12,112 nt of DNA, from the NCBI GenBank assembly GCA_009776625.1, contig WRNL01000043.1, forward strand, positions 1-12,112, written 5' to 3'. Numbering within the stretch: the stretch's first letter is position 1; each line of letters begins with the position of its first letter. This document shows, piece by piece, positions 6,360-12,011 of the stretch. The DNA is from Methanomassiliicoccaceae archaeon (GTDB taxonomy: Archaea; Thermoplasmatota; Thermoplasmata; Methanomassiliicoccales; Methanomethylophilaceae). A program made the translations under genes and the position numbers. The notes under the pieces are model-generated. The model was given only the letters and a program-made list of their open reading frames with translations, ran no database searches and had not been told where the DNA came from.

Positions 6360-7603
6360 CCGAGTATCGCCGCGGGGAGACCCTCTACCTTGACCAGCCT
6401 CTGCTCGCCCGACGACATGTCCCTCAGCGTGACGGAGCCGCTCGCCATCTCCTCTGCGCCGACTATCACCGCGTACCTCGAGCCGACGGCGGACGCATGC
6501 TTCATCGCCTTCGCCATCTTCCTGTCCGCGAGGTCCACGTCCGCCGACACCCCGTTCCTCCTGAGCATCCCCACGACCTCGAACGCCCTCGCCCTCATGT
6601 CCTCGGAGACCGCCACCACGTAGGCGTCCACCCTCTCCCCCTGGAAAGGGGCGCCCTCCTTCTCCAGCGCCAGGAGCGCCCTGTCGAACCCTATAGCGAA
6701 CCCCGTGGAGAACACCGGCTCGCCGCCGAACAGCTCCGACAGGGCGTAGGACCCCCCGCCGCATATCTGCTTCTCCGCGCCCAGGGCGGGCGCCTCGATC
6801 TCGAAGACCATCCCCGTGTAGTAGTCCAGCCCGCGGACGATGCCGAGGTCTATCTCGGGGGGGTCGACGCCCATGGCGGCCAGGTAGCCCAGCACCTGCC
6901 TCAGATACCCCGGCTCCTCGCCGGCGATGCCGTCCAGAGCCTCGATGCCGCCTGATACACGTGCGACCCCTATCGCGGACTCCGCGCCCTCCTGTGACGC
7001 GCCTGCTGCCTCCATCAGGGACAGCGCCTCGTCGTAGAGCCTCTTGTCCAGCCTCTGGAGCACCTCTGGCGCCCTGTCGGGGGGAACCCCCGCCTCGGCG
7101 AGACGCCTCCTCAGCACCCCGATGTGGCCGATCCTCGCCCTGTACCCCTTCAGGCCGAGCGCCTTCACCATCTCGAGGGCGGTGGCGACCGCCTCGGCGT
7201 CCGTCTGAGGGGTCGCTGCGCCGACGATCTCCGCGCCGAACTGGAAGAACTCCCTGTACCTCCCGCTCTGTGGCCTCTCGTACCTGAAGCATTGGCCGAA
7301 ATAGAACATCTTGACCGGCTTGGGGTCGTTGCTCATGCTGTTGACGAAGGACCTTATCGCCGGCGCCGTCATCTCGGGCCTGAGTGCCAGGTCGCGGCCG
7401 CCCTTGTCCTTGAATGCGTACAGCTCGTTGAGGATGTTCGGCCCGGACTTGAGGACGAAGAGCTCGGCCTCCTCGAAGATCGGGGTCTGCACCTCCCTGA
7501 ACCCGGCCCGCTTGGCCGTCTGCCGCAGGACGCCCTCGTAGAACCTTCTCCTCTCCATCTCGTCCGGCAAGAAATCCCTCGTGCCCCTGGGGCTCTGAAT
7601 CAT
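6353..7603 (-). CDS. hisS: Histidyl-tRNA synthetase
   Basis: Class II synthetase of 416 residues that charges tRNA-His in the cytoplasm. It begins MIQSPRGTRDFLP, the standard HisRS N-terminus. Motif 2 is FRYERPQSGRYREFFQFG (106-123), followed by GAEIVG. The histidine-specific loop RGLDYYTG spans 257-264, and motif 3 GFAIGFDRALLAL spans 301-313. The C-terminal anticodon-binding domain runs from about 324 to the end (DAYVVAV, then SADVDLADRKMAKAMKHA). The ATG at 7603 was preferred over an upstream in-frame start at 7660 because a TATA box (complement of 7626-7632) lies 26 bases upstream, so the mRNA is probably leaderless. Its 3' end overlaps the RNase H gene on the opposite strand, which may allow antisense interference. 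Confidence 0.97.
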   Translation of the reverse strand: MIQSPRGTRDFLPDEMERRRFYEGVLRQTAKRAGFREVQTPIFEEAELFVLKSGPNILNELYAFKDKGGRDLALRPEMTAPAIRSFVNSMSNDPKPVKMFYFGQCFRYERPQSGRYREFFQFGAEIVGAATPQTDAEAVATALEMVKALGLKGYRARIGHIGVLRRRLAEAGVPPDRAPEVLQRLDKRLYDEALSLMEAAGASQEGAESAIGVARVSGGIEALDGIAGEEPGYLRQVLGYLAAMGVDPPEIDLGIVRGLDYYTGMVFEIEAPALGAEKQICGGGSYALSELFGGEPVFSTGFAIGFDRALLALEKEGAPFQGERVDAYVVAVSEDMRARAFEVVGMLRRNGVSADVDLADRKMAKAMKHASAVGSRYAVIVGAEEMASGSVTLRDMSSGEQRLVKVEGLPAAILGH

Positions 7604-7625
7604 GGTCAAGTCGATGGGGTGAGGG

Positions 7626-7632
7626 TATATTA
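7626..7632 (-). promoter_or_regulatory. TATA box of hisS
   Basis: TAATATA on the minus strand, centred 26 bases upstream of the hisS ATG. This supports a leaderless hisS transcript and the 7603 start. Confidence 0.6.
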
Positions 7633-7656
7633 GGGTGTTGTTGCGGGGCGCCCCCC

Positions 7657-7827
7657 TCACTCGTACCTTCCCACGAACTCGATTAGGAGTTGGATCTCGC
7701 CCTTGAGCGCGTCCCTAAACAGACGATCTCCGGCACGATGGCCTCCAGCTCCTCCTTGACCATGATGGCTACTGCCGTCACATTTTCCAATATGTCACCT
7801 GAAACCGTTGCGTCCCCGTCGAGGATG
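7657..7827 (-). pseudogene. Frameshifted remnant of an unknown gene
   Basis: Directly after the HepT stop codon the minus strand carries protein-like sequence in two frames. The first frame gives DILDGDATVSGDILENVTAV followed by AIMVKEELEAIVPEI. A shift near 7720-7735 leads to the second frame, LFRDALKGEIQLLIEFVGRY plus E and a TGA at 7657-7659. The amino-acid composition is helical and charged in both parts, unlike random shadow frames. The intact parent gene cannot be identified. A likely history is that insertion of the MntA-HepT cassette removed its 5' part and the rest decayed. It could instead be chance open sequence. Confidence 0.4.
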
Positions 7828-8178
7828 TCATCTGTAACCGATTTCTGCTAATATACGTTCACAGGATCCTTTGAGCTCCGGAACCCAATTCGTCACTGTC
7901 TCCCAGAGGGACGATATACGTATTTTCCCATAGTCGTGAACTATTATGTTCCTTAACCCGATTATGTTCTTCCACGGGATGTCGAAGTTTTCCTCCATTA
8001 ACTCGAAAGACAGGAGTTTCACTGTTTCCCCTATCTGAGAGAGATAAAAAGCACAGCATACTTGGAAGAATTTGTTACTGAAGAAGTCTTCTTCAACCTT
8101 ACCGAAAAACTCGATGCACTCCCCTATGTCATTGCAACAATTGACTATCGCTTCCAGAGCAGTTTTGTCATCCTTCAT
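7828..8178 (-). CDS. hepT: HepT-like HEPN toxin RNase
   Basis: A 116-residue, all-helical HEPN protein of the HepT (DUF86) family, expected to be an RNase toxin. The diagnostic RX4HXY motif is complete: Arg76, His81 and Tyr83 in LRNIIVHDYG. In the characterised MntA-HepT system the antitoxin attaches AMP units to this tyrosine and silences the toxin. PWKNIIG before the motif and LWETVTNWVP after it also fit the family. The ATG overlaps the end of mntA by 11 bases, giving coupled translation with antitoxin first. The gene is clearly poorer in G+C than its neighbours (26 of 60 bases at 7981-8040) and uses A/T-ending codons, which suggests recent acquisition. The product may assemble with MntA as a complex. 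Confidence 0.88.
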   Translation of the reverse strand: MKDDKTALEAIVNCCNDIGECIEFFGKVEEDFFSNKFFQVCCAFYLSQIGETVKLLSFELMEENFDIPWKNIIGLRNIIVHDYGKIRISSLWETVTNWVPELKGSCERILAEIGYR

Positions 8179-8479
8179 ACACGATGACTCCTTCGGAGCG
8201 GATCACGCTCAAAAAGTCAGGATCGATCGATATACTATCTAAGAGGTCTATGTCGTGCCCTATCGCCTGGCGCAGATCCAGGAAGAACCCCGAGAGCTTT
8301 ATCAGATCCCACACAGTGTCCAGCTCTATGTAGAAGTCATAATCGCTGCCATCGTTATAATCCCCTCTTGCCACGGAACCAAAAAGATATACTCTGACGA
8401 CCCCATACTCCTCCGCCACAGGTGCCACTATCGACTTAAGATCGTCGATGGAATGCCTTTTTTTTTCAGGGGGGGACAT
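8168..8479 (-). CDS. mntA: MntA-like minimal nucleotidyltransferase antitoxin
   Basis: A 103-residue minimal nucleotidyltransferase that would neutralise HepT by AMPylating its active-site tyrosine. The GSX10DXD motif is exact: Gly34-Ser35, then Asp46 and Asp48 in GSVARGDYNDGSDYDF. A third acidic residue lies in GHDIDLLD (76-78). The ATG at 8479 was chosen because a TATA box (complement of 8504-8510) lies 28 bases upstream. A TTG at 8518 would add 13 residues but would put the TATA box inside the gene. The first eight codons contain a C7 and an A9 tract (complement of 8469-8475 and 8458-8466), a slippage-prone arrangement. Downstream it overlaps hepT by 11 bases. The composition is low in G+C, like hepT. 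Confidence 0.87.
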   Translation of the reverse strand: MSPPEKKRHSIDDLKSIVAPVAEEYGVVRVYLFGSVARGDYNDGSDYDFYIELDTVWDLIKLSGFFLDLRQAIGHDIDLLDSISIDPDFLSVIRSEGVIVYEG

Positions 8480-8503
8480 AACGGCGAAATCGACTTCACA
8501 CAG

Positions 8504-8510
8504 TTTAATA
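8504..8510 (-). promoter_or_regulatory. TATA-like box of mntA-hepT
   Basis: TATTAAA on the minus strand, centred about 28 bases upstream of the mntA ATG at 8479, between the end of the GTPase gene and the toxin-antitoxin pair. It gives the pair its own promoter. Confidence 0.5.
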
Positions 8511-8539
8511 CTTTGCAACGATGGTTGGGTGCAGGGGGT

Positions 8540-9640
8540 TCATCTCTTCACTATGATCGTGAGGATGTCCTCGTCCTCCACCACGTGGTCCATGCCCACG
8601 GTCTGCCCGGGGAACTTGGCGCTCCTGCCCCAGACCATGGCGTACCTGAAGTTGTTCCTGAAGTCCCTGTGGATAACCTCGCACACGTCCCCGACGGTGT
8701 TGCCCCTCTTGACGATCAGCGGCTCCACGAGGTCCGCCTCCTTGCCCTGGGGCTTGAGGTATATGCGGATCATCTCGATGGTCTCGTACAGCGTCTGCTT
8801 CAGCTCCTCTATCCCGTAGCCGGTCGCCGCCGATATGGGGACGGCGGCGTAGTCCGGGTACAGCGCAAGCGCCGCCTCCAGCTCGCCCGGCCTGGCCAGG
8901 TCCACTTTGTTCACGGCCACCACGCACTTGACGTACATGCGGTTCCCCGAGAGGACGTCGAGCATCTCCTCCACGTTTATGTCGTCCCTCACGACGATCG
9001 TGGCGTTGATGTGCCCGTAGGCTATGGCCATGTCCTTTATCGTCTCCGGGTCGATCTTGGTGAGCTTGACGGTCGGCTTGACGAGGATCCCTCCCTGGGA
9101 GGACCCCGTTATCACCACGTCCGGCTTGACCTGGTTCATCCTTATGGCCGCGTTGTACAGCTCCTTCATCAGGACGTCCATCTTCGGGTTGAATATGTCC
9201 ACAACCAGCAGGATCACGTCGGAGGCCCTCGCAGCGGCTATGACCTCCCTCCCCCTGCCCTTGCCCCGGGAGGCGTCCTTTATCAGCCCGGGCATGTCCA
9301 GTATCTGTATCTTCGCATGGTTGTACTCCAGCACCCCGGGTATGATGTCCAGCGTCGTGAAATGGTACGCCCCCACCTCGGACTTGGCCCCGGTCAGCTG
9401 GTTCAGGAGAGTGGACTTCCCCACCGAAGGGAACCCCACGAGGGCGACCGTGGCGTCGCCTGCTTTTTTGACGTAGAACCCCTTGGTCGGCCCCTTGGAG
9501 GACCTCCTCTTCTCTTCCTCGGCGGAAAGGCGGGCGATCTTCGCCTTCAGCTTCCCGATGTGGGCCTCGGTGGCTTTGTTGTACTTGGTGTTGGCTATCT
9601 GCTCCTCCAACTCCTTTATCTGCTCCTCGATGGTCGCCAC
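8540..9640 (-). CDS. DRG/Rbg-family GTPase with TGS domain
   Basis: A 366-residue developmentally regulated GTP-binding (Obg-HflX superfamily) protein, conserved in archaea and eukaryotes and linked to ribosomes and translation. Order of parts: an N-terminal helical segment (IEEQIKELEEQIANTKYNKA), G1 GFPSVGKST (69-77), G2 at about 94-96 (HFTTLD), G3 DMPG (115-118), the S5D2L-like insert typical of DRG inside the G domain, G4 NKVD (244-247), G5 near 269-271, and a TGS domain from about 290 to the end. I chose a GTG start (complement of 9638-9640): GGAGG lies five bases upstream and MATIEEQIKE is the usual DRG N-terminus. A TTG ten codons upstream has no such signal. It is divergent from the zinc-ribbon gene. 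Confidence 0.95.
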   Translation of the reverse strand: MATIEEQIKELEEQIANTKYNKATEAHIGKLKAKIARLSAEEEKRRSSKGPTKGFYVKKAGDATVALVGFPSVGKSTLLNQLTGAKSEVGAYHFTTLDIIPGVLEYNHAKIQILDMPGLIKDASRGKGRGREVIAAARASDVILLVVDIFNPKMDVLMKELYNAAIRMNQVKPDVVITGSSQGGILVKPTVKLTKIDPETIKDMAIAYGHINATIVVRDDINVEEMLDVLSGNRMYVKCVVAVNKVDLARPGELEAALALYPDYAAVPISAATGYGIEELKQTLYETIEMIRIYLKPQGKEADLVEPLIVKRGNTVGDVCEVIHRDFRNNFRYAMVWGRSAKFPGQTVGMDHVVEDEDILTIIVKR

Positions 9641-9643
9641 TGT

Positions 9644-9650
9644 GCCCTCC
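9644..9650 (-). promoter_or_regulatory. Ribosome binding site deciding the GTG start of the DRG gene
   Basis: The minus strand reads GGAGGGC at this position, a strong Shine-Dalgarno match that ends three bases before the GTG. It favours GTG over the upstream TTG at 9670. Confidence 0.7.
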
Positions 9651-9672
9651 GGGTGCGTGATATGTAACAACC

Positions 9673-9680
9673 ATATTATT
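9673..9680 (-). promoter_or_regulatory. TATA-like box of the DRG GTPase gene
   Basis: AATAATAT on the minus strand would start transcription near 9650, which leaves about ten bases of leader holding the GGAGG sequence. It lies within the 115-base divergent region shared with the zinc-ribbon gene. Confidence 0.45.
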
Positions 9681-9724
9681 CTTTGTTGATTTTCCTGCCC
9701 TGAGAGGCCCCGTCCTCCCGATAG

Positions 9725-9733
9725 CTTTTAATC
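9725..9733 (+). promoter_or_regulatory. TATA-like box of the zinc-ribbon membrane protein gene
   Basis: CTTTTAATC is centred about 27 bases upstream of the ATG at 9756, which suggests a leaderless transcript and supports that start over the TTG at 9744. Confidence 0.5.
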
Positions 9734-9755
9734 GGCCGACCGTTTGAGCCTGTGC

Positions 9756-10886
9756 ATGAACAACGCGACAGGCGCGAGGGCCATAGACCTGAAGTGGTTC
9801 GGCAAAGTGACGCCTAGGCAGGCGCTTTGGGTAGCGTCGGCGTTCGCCTTCGCCCTCGGGCTGACGGCCCTCGGGTTCGGGCACCAATGCATGTGCCTAG
9901 GGATGCTGATGATCGCGGCCATACTGTACATGCTGCCCCGCACGCAGGGGGTGGAGAACGTGAGGCTGATGGCGCTGGTCGGGGCCGTGTTCACCGTGGC
10001 GGCCGTCCTCGTCGGGAGCCTCGTGGTCGCGCCCTCCGTTTTGGACGGCAACCAGGGCGACCCCCCTGACAACGACTACTTCACCGGCGTGGCGTACACT
10101 CGCTCGGCGGACGGGATAGAGATAAACGCCGTGTTCACAGGGGACACGGACGCGAGCGAGGTCGTTTTCAAATACGGGGTGGTCCAGGGCATAGGCTTCG
10201 GGCCTGTCCTGGGCGACACCGACATGGAGTCCGTCCTGGCTCTGGCTCCCGACGGCACGGTGAGCGGCTCCGTGAAGCTGGACTCCGGCAGCCTCTACAT
10301 GGGGTACCTCACTGCGATGACGGTCGACCCGTCCGGGGAGAAGGAGCCGATCGATGACTCGGACACCTCCAAGCTCTTCCTGGCCCTGGCGTACGACGGG
10401 GACCCGACCGTCCTGTGCCTCTACGGCTGCCTCGCGGGCGTGCTCCCGATCACGCTGATGTTCTTCCTTATCATGGTGCTCTCGGACATAATGAGGAAGA
10501 GGATGGAGGCGGCCAGGGAGAGGATGGAGAAGGAGGGCAGGCTCTACCCCAAGGGGTACGGAAGGTGCGAGGAATGCGGCTCCGTGGTGCTTCCGGGGGA
10601 GGTCAACTGCAGGAAGTGCGGGGCTTACATCGACCGCCCCGACGAGATGAAGCCCGACAAGAAGGACTTCTTCGAGTGCACGGACTGCGGCGCGGAGGTC
10701 CCGATGGATGCGAAGACGTGCCCCAAGTGCGGCGCGGAGTTCGACGAGGACGAGTTCGAGGTCGTGCACCCCGACGGGACCGTGGAGACGACCGGCGAGG
10801 CGTTCAAATGCCCAGAGTGCGGGGAGCTTTCACCTGCCGCGGCGACGTTCTGCATCAGGTGCGGCGCGAATTTCAAGAAGAAGTGA
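9756..10886 (+). CDS. Four-helix membrane protein with three C-terminal zinc ribbons
   Basis: An unrecognised 376-residue protein. Three hydrophobic helices occupy about 23-42, 45-61 and 71-92. A hydrophilic region of about 120 residues follows (95-215), rich in Asp and Gly, beta-like and with no visible catalytic motif. A fourth helix (217-243) leads into a basic, charged linker and then three CxxC...CxxC zinc ribbons: Cys271/274/285/288, Cys308/311/322/325 and Cys352/355/366/369. With an odd number of helices before the 120-residue region, that region would lie outside the cell and the zinc ribbons inside. Such zinc ribbons usually mediate protein or nucleic-acid contacts. Signalling or membrane tethering of a cytoplasmic partner is possible but unproven. 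It is divergent from the DRG GTPase and has no partner gene downstream. Confidence 0.85.
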   Translation: MNNATGARAIDLKWFGKVTPRQALWVASAFAFALGLTALGFGHQCMCLGMLMIAAILYMLPRTQGVENVRLMALVGAVFTVAAVLVGSLVVAPSVLDGNQGDPPDNDYFTGVAYTRSADGIEINAVFTGDTDASEVVFKYGVVQGIGFGPVLGDTDMESVLALAPDGTVSGSVKLDSGSLYMGYLTAMTVDPSGEKEPIDDSDTSKLFLALAYDGDPTVLCLYGCLAGVLPITLMFFLIMVLSDIMRKRMEAARERMEKEGRLYPKGYGRCEECGSVVLPGEVNCRKCGAYIDRPDEMKPDKKDFFECTDCGAEVPMDAKTCPKCGAEFDEDEFEVVHPDGTVETTGEAFKCPECGELSPAAATFCIRCGANFKKK

Positions 10887-11209
10887 AACCCATTACCGCC
10901 CTTTCTCTATCCATGCACACCTGAGATGGGCGGCGACAAACGGATGCCGACCGTGGCAGAGGGCGCGAGCCTCAACGGACGTTGTCTATGAGCGGGGAAA
11001 TGGGCCGATAGTCTCTTGGAGCTGGATCCTCGGTTCCCTCCAAACTTTCCCGCCAGGTTGGCGGGATTAGCATACTATATGAAACCGGATTGGAGTGCCC
11101 TATGCCGGAACCCCTTTATTCTACGACTGCACGGTTGATCCTTTTCAAAGCATCCCGGTTTTAATGTACATAAACTCATATATTTTTTGTACATTATATC
11201 AGCGATATA
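10887..11209. other. 323-base non-coding stretch
   Basis: No convincing gene is seen on either strand between the zinc-ribbon protein and the antitoxin. A plus-strand frame runs through part of it to 11070, but it is a shadow continuing from the zinc-ribbon gene. The stretch holds a weak TTGGAG/CTCCAA inverted pair (about 11017-11042), a strong hairpin (11048-11066), a TATA-like CATACTATATG (about 11071-11081) and, at its right end, the promoter and operator of the toxin-antitoxin pair. A small RNA is possible but has no direct support. Confidence 0.6.
11048..11066. terminator. Strong GC-rich hairpin, possible terminator
   Basis: TCCCGCCA and TGGCGGGA form a perfect 8-bp stem around the loop GGT. 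No T-run follows on either strand, so it is not a textbook intrinsic terminator for archaea or bacteria. It could be an RNA-end stabiliser, part of a small RNA or a protein-binding palindrome. Confidence 0.35.
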
Positions 11210-11215
11210 ATGTAC
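11163..11215 (+). promoter_or_regulatory. Toxin-antitoxin promoter and palindromic operator
   Basis: GTACATTATATC (11189-11200) and GATATAATGTAC (11204-11215) form a perfect palindrome with 12-bp arms around the spacer AGC. A further half-site AATGTACA lies at 11163-11170. A TATA box (ATATATTT, 11178-11185) sits between them, 28 bases before the antitoxin ATG at 11210, which is itself inside the right arm. Repressor binding would therefore cover the TATA box, transcription start and start codon together. Phd/YefM-type antitoxins commonly repress their own operons through such palindromes; assigning this site to that protein is inference. Confidence 0.8.
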
Positions 11216-11425
11216 GTTAACGCGACGGATTTCAGGAACGAGTTCAGCAGGTATCTGGAGCTATCAAAGCACGAGGACATCTACATATTGAGACACGGCG
11301 AGCTTGTCGCCACGCTGTCGGGGTCGAAGAGGGACAAACGGAGGATCCTCGAAGAGATAACAGGGGCCGCGAGATACGACGGCGACAGGGAGGACGTGTT
11401 CAGGATGAGGCTGGATGAGCTATGA
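11210..11425 (+). CDS. Phd/YefM-like antitoxin
   Basis: A 71-residue protein with the Phd/YefM N-terminal fold: MYVNATDFRNEFSRYLELS, then EDIYILRHGELVATLS, the usual pattern of a DNA-binding antitoxin. The C-terminal part (about 40-71: KRDKRRILEEITGAARYDGD and on to RMRLDEL) is charged and would wrap around the toxin. It is expected to bind the PIN protein encoded next and to repress the operon. The start ATG lies within a 27-bp palindrome and about 28 bases after a TATA box, so the mRNA is probably leaderless. The gene overlaps the toxin gene by four bases (ATGA). Confidence 0.88.
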   Translation: MYVNATDFRNEFSRYLELSKHEDIYILRHGELVATLSGSKRDKRRILEEITGAARYDGDREDVFRMRLDEL

Positions 11426-11865
11426 ACGTTCTTTTCGGCACCGATGTGATCATAGACATAGTCGAAAGGCGGGAGCCGTTCTATGACGCATCCAACCGCG
11501 CCGCCAACCATGCCATAGACGGGGAGGTGACAGGGTTCGTGTCCGTCCAATCGCTGAAAGACGTGTTCTGTTTCGTGCGCAAAGTGAAGGGCGAGAAGAG
11601 GGCATTCGACATCGTGGAGAGGCTGTCGGCGATCTTCATGCCCCTAGGCGTCCATTCGGAGGATTCCCTGACCGCCCTGATGTCGGGTTCCCGGGATTAC
11701 AAGGATGCCCTCTTGAACGCGTCCGCCGTGAGGAATGGGATCGACATGATACTGATGCGGGACCGGGAGGGGTTCATAGAGTCCGACCTCTTGATAGTGC
11801 CTCCGGAAGAGCTCGACAGATACCTGGAGTCTGGAGTGAACTCGGGCGGGGCAGTCATCGGATGA
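11422..11865 (+). CDS. PIN-domain toxin (VapC-like) with altered first active-site motif
   Basis: A 147-residue PIN-domain protein, presumed toxin RNase partnered with the upstream antitoxin through an ATGA overlap. Recognised parts are the N-terminal strand and helix (VLFGTDVIIDIVERREP), the segment SVQSLKDVFCFVRK with Asp47, DYKDAL with Asp92 and Asp95, and LMRDREGF with Asp114. The layout matches the PIN subfamily with SxxDIYYxLKK and DFEDALQ motifs. The usual first motif is DTN; here it reads GTD, so the catalytic aspartate at position 6 is Gly (GGC codon) and the following Asn is Asp8. Activity may be reduced or may use Asp8 instead. There is no separate ribosome binding site, so translation is probably coupled to that of the antitoxin. 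Confidence 0.87.
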   Translation: MNVLFGTDVIIDIVERREPFYDASNRAANHAIDGEVTGFVSVQSLKDVFCFVRKVKGEKRAFDIVERLSAIFMPLGVHSEDSLTALMSGSRDYKDALLNASAVRNGIDMILMRDREGFIESDLLIVPPEELDRYLESGVNSGGAVIG

Positions 11866-11894
11866 TCCCCGTATAGGGAGAGGTCAAAAGATGT

Positions 11895-11915
11895 GTCACC
11901 GCCGAAAGGGGTGAC
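11895..11915. other. Hairpin downstream of the PIN toxin
   Basis: GTCACC (11895-11900) pairs with GGTGAC (11910-11915) around GCCGAAAGG. It lies 30 bases after the toxin stop and might mark the 3' end of the toxin mRNA, although no T-run follows. Confidence 0.35.
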
Positions 11916-11937
11916 CCGCATACCGCGCCCTTGACGA

Positions 11938-12000
11938 ACACGAGCGTTTGGGGTGATTTGGATAAGAATTGAAGCAGGACACATGCGATAATGCTCGTGT
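11938..12000. repeat. 8-bp inverted repeat ACACGAGC / GCTCGTGT
   Basis: ACACGAGC (11938-11945) is the exact reverse complement of GCTCGTGT (11993-12000), separated by 47 bases, just upstream of the terminal 33-bp repeat array. It could be an operator pair or an RNA stem. An 8-bp match at this spacing can also occur by chance. Confidence 0.35.
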
Positions 12001-12011
12001 GTCGGGGTTTA

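Noticed and set aside
8255..9667. A 470-codon plus-strand open frame opposite the DRG GTPase and mntA
   Set aside because: It is longer than the real gene but is an antisense shadow. The minus strand shows all five G motifs and the TGS domain, and the shadow spans two unrelated minus-strand genes.
10708..11070. Plus-strand frame ending near the hairpin in the 10887-11209 gap
   Set aside because: Most of it overlaps the zinc-ribbon gene in another frame with arginine/serine-rich shadow composition. The part beyond the gene has no start signal.
11697..11984. Minus-strand open frame opposite the end of the PIN gene
   Set aside because: It lies antisense to conserved PIN motifs, has no promoter or ribosome binding site and resembles no known family.
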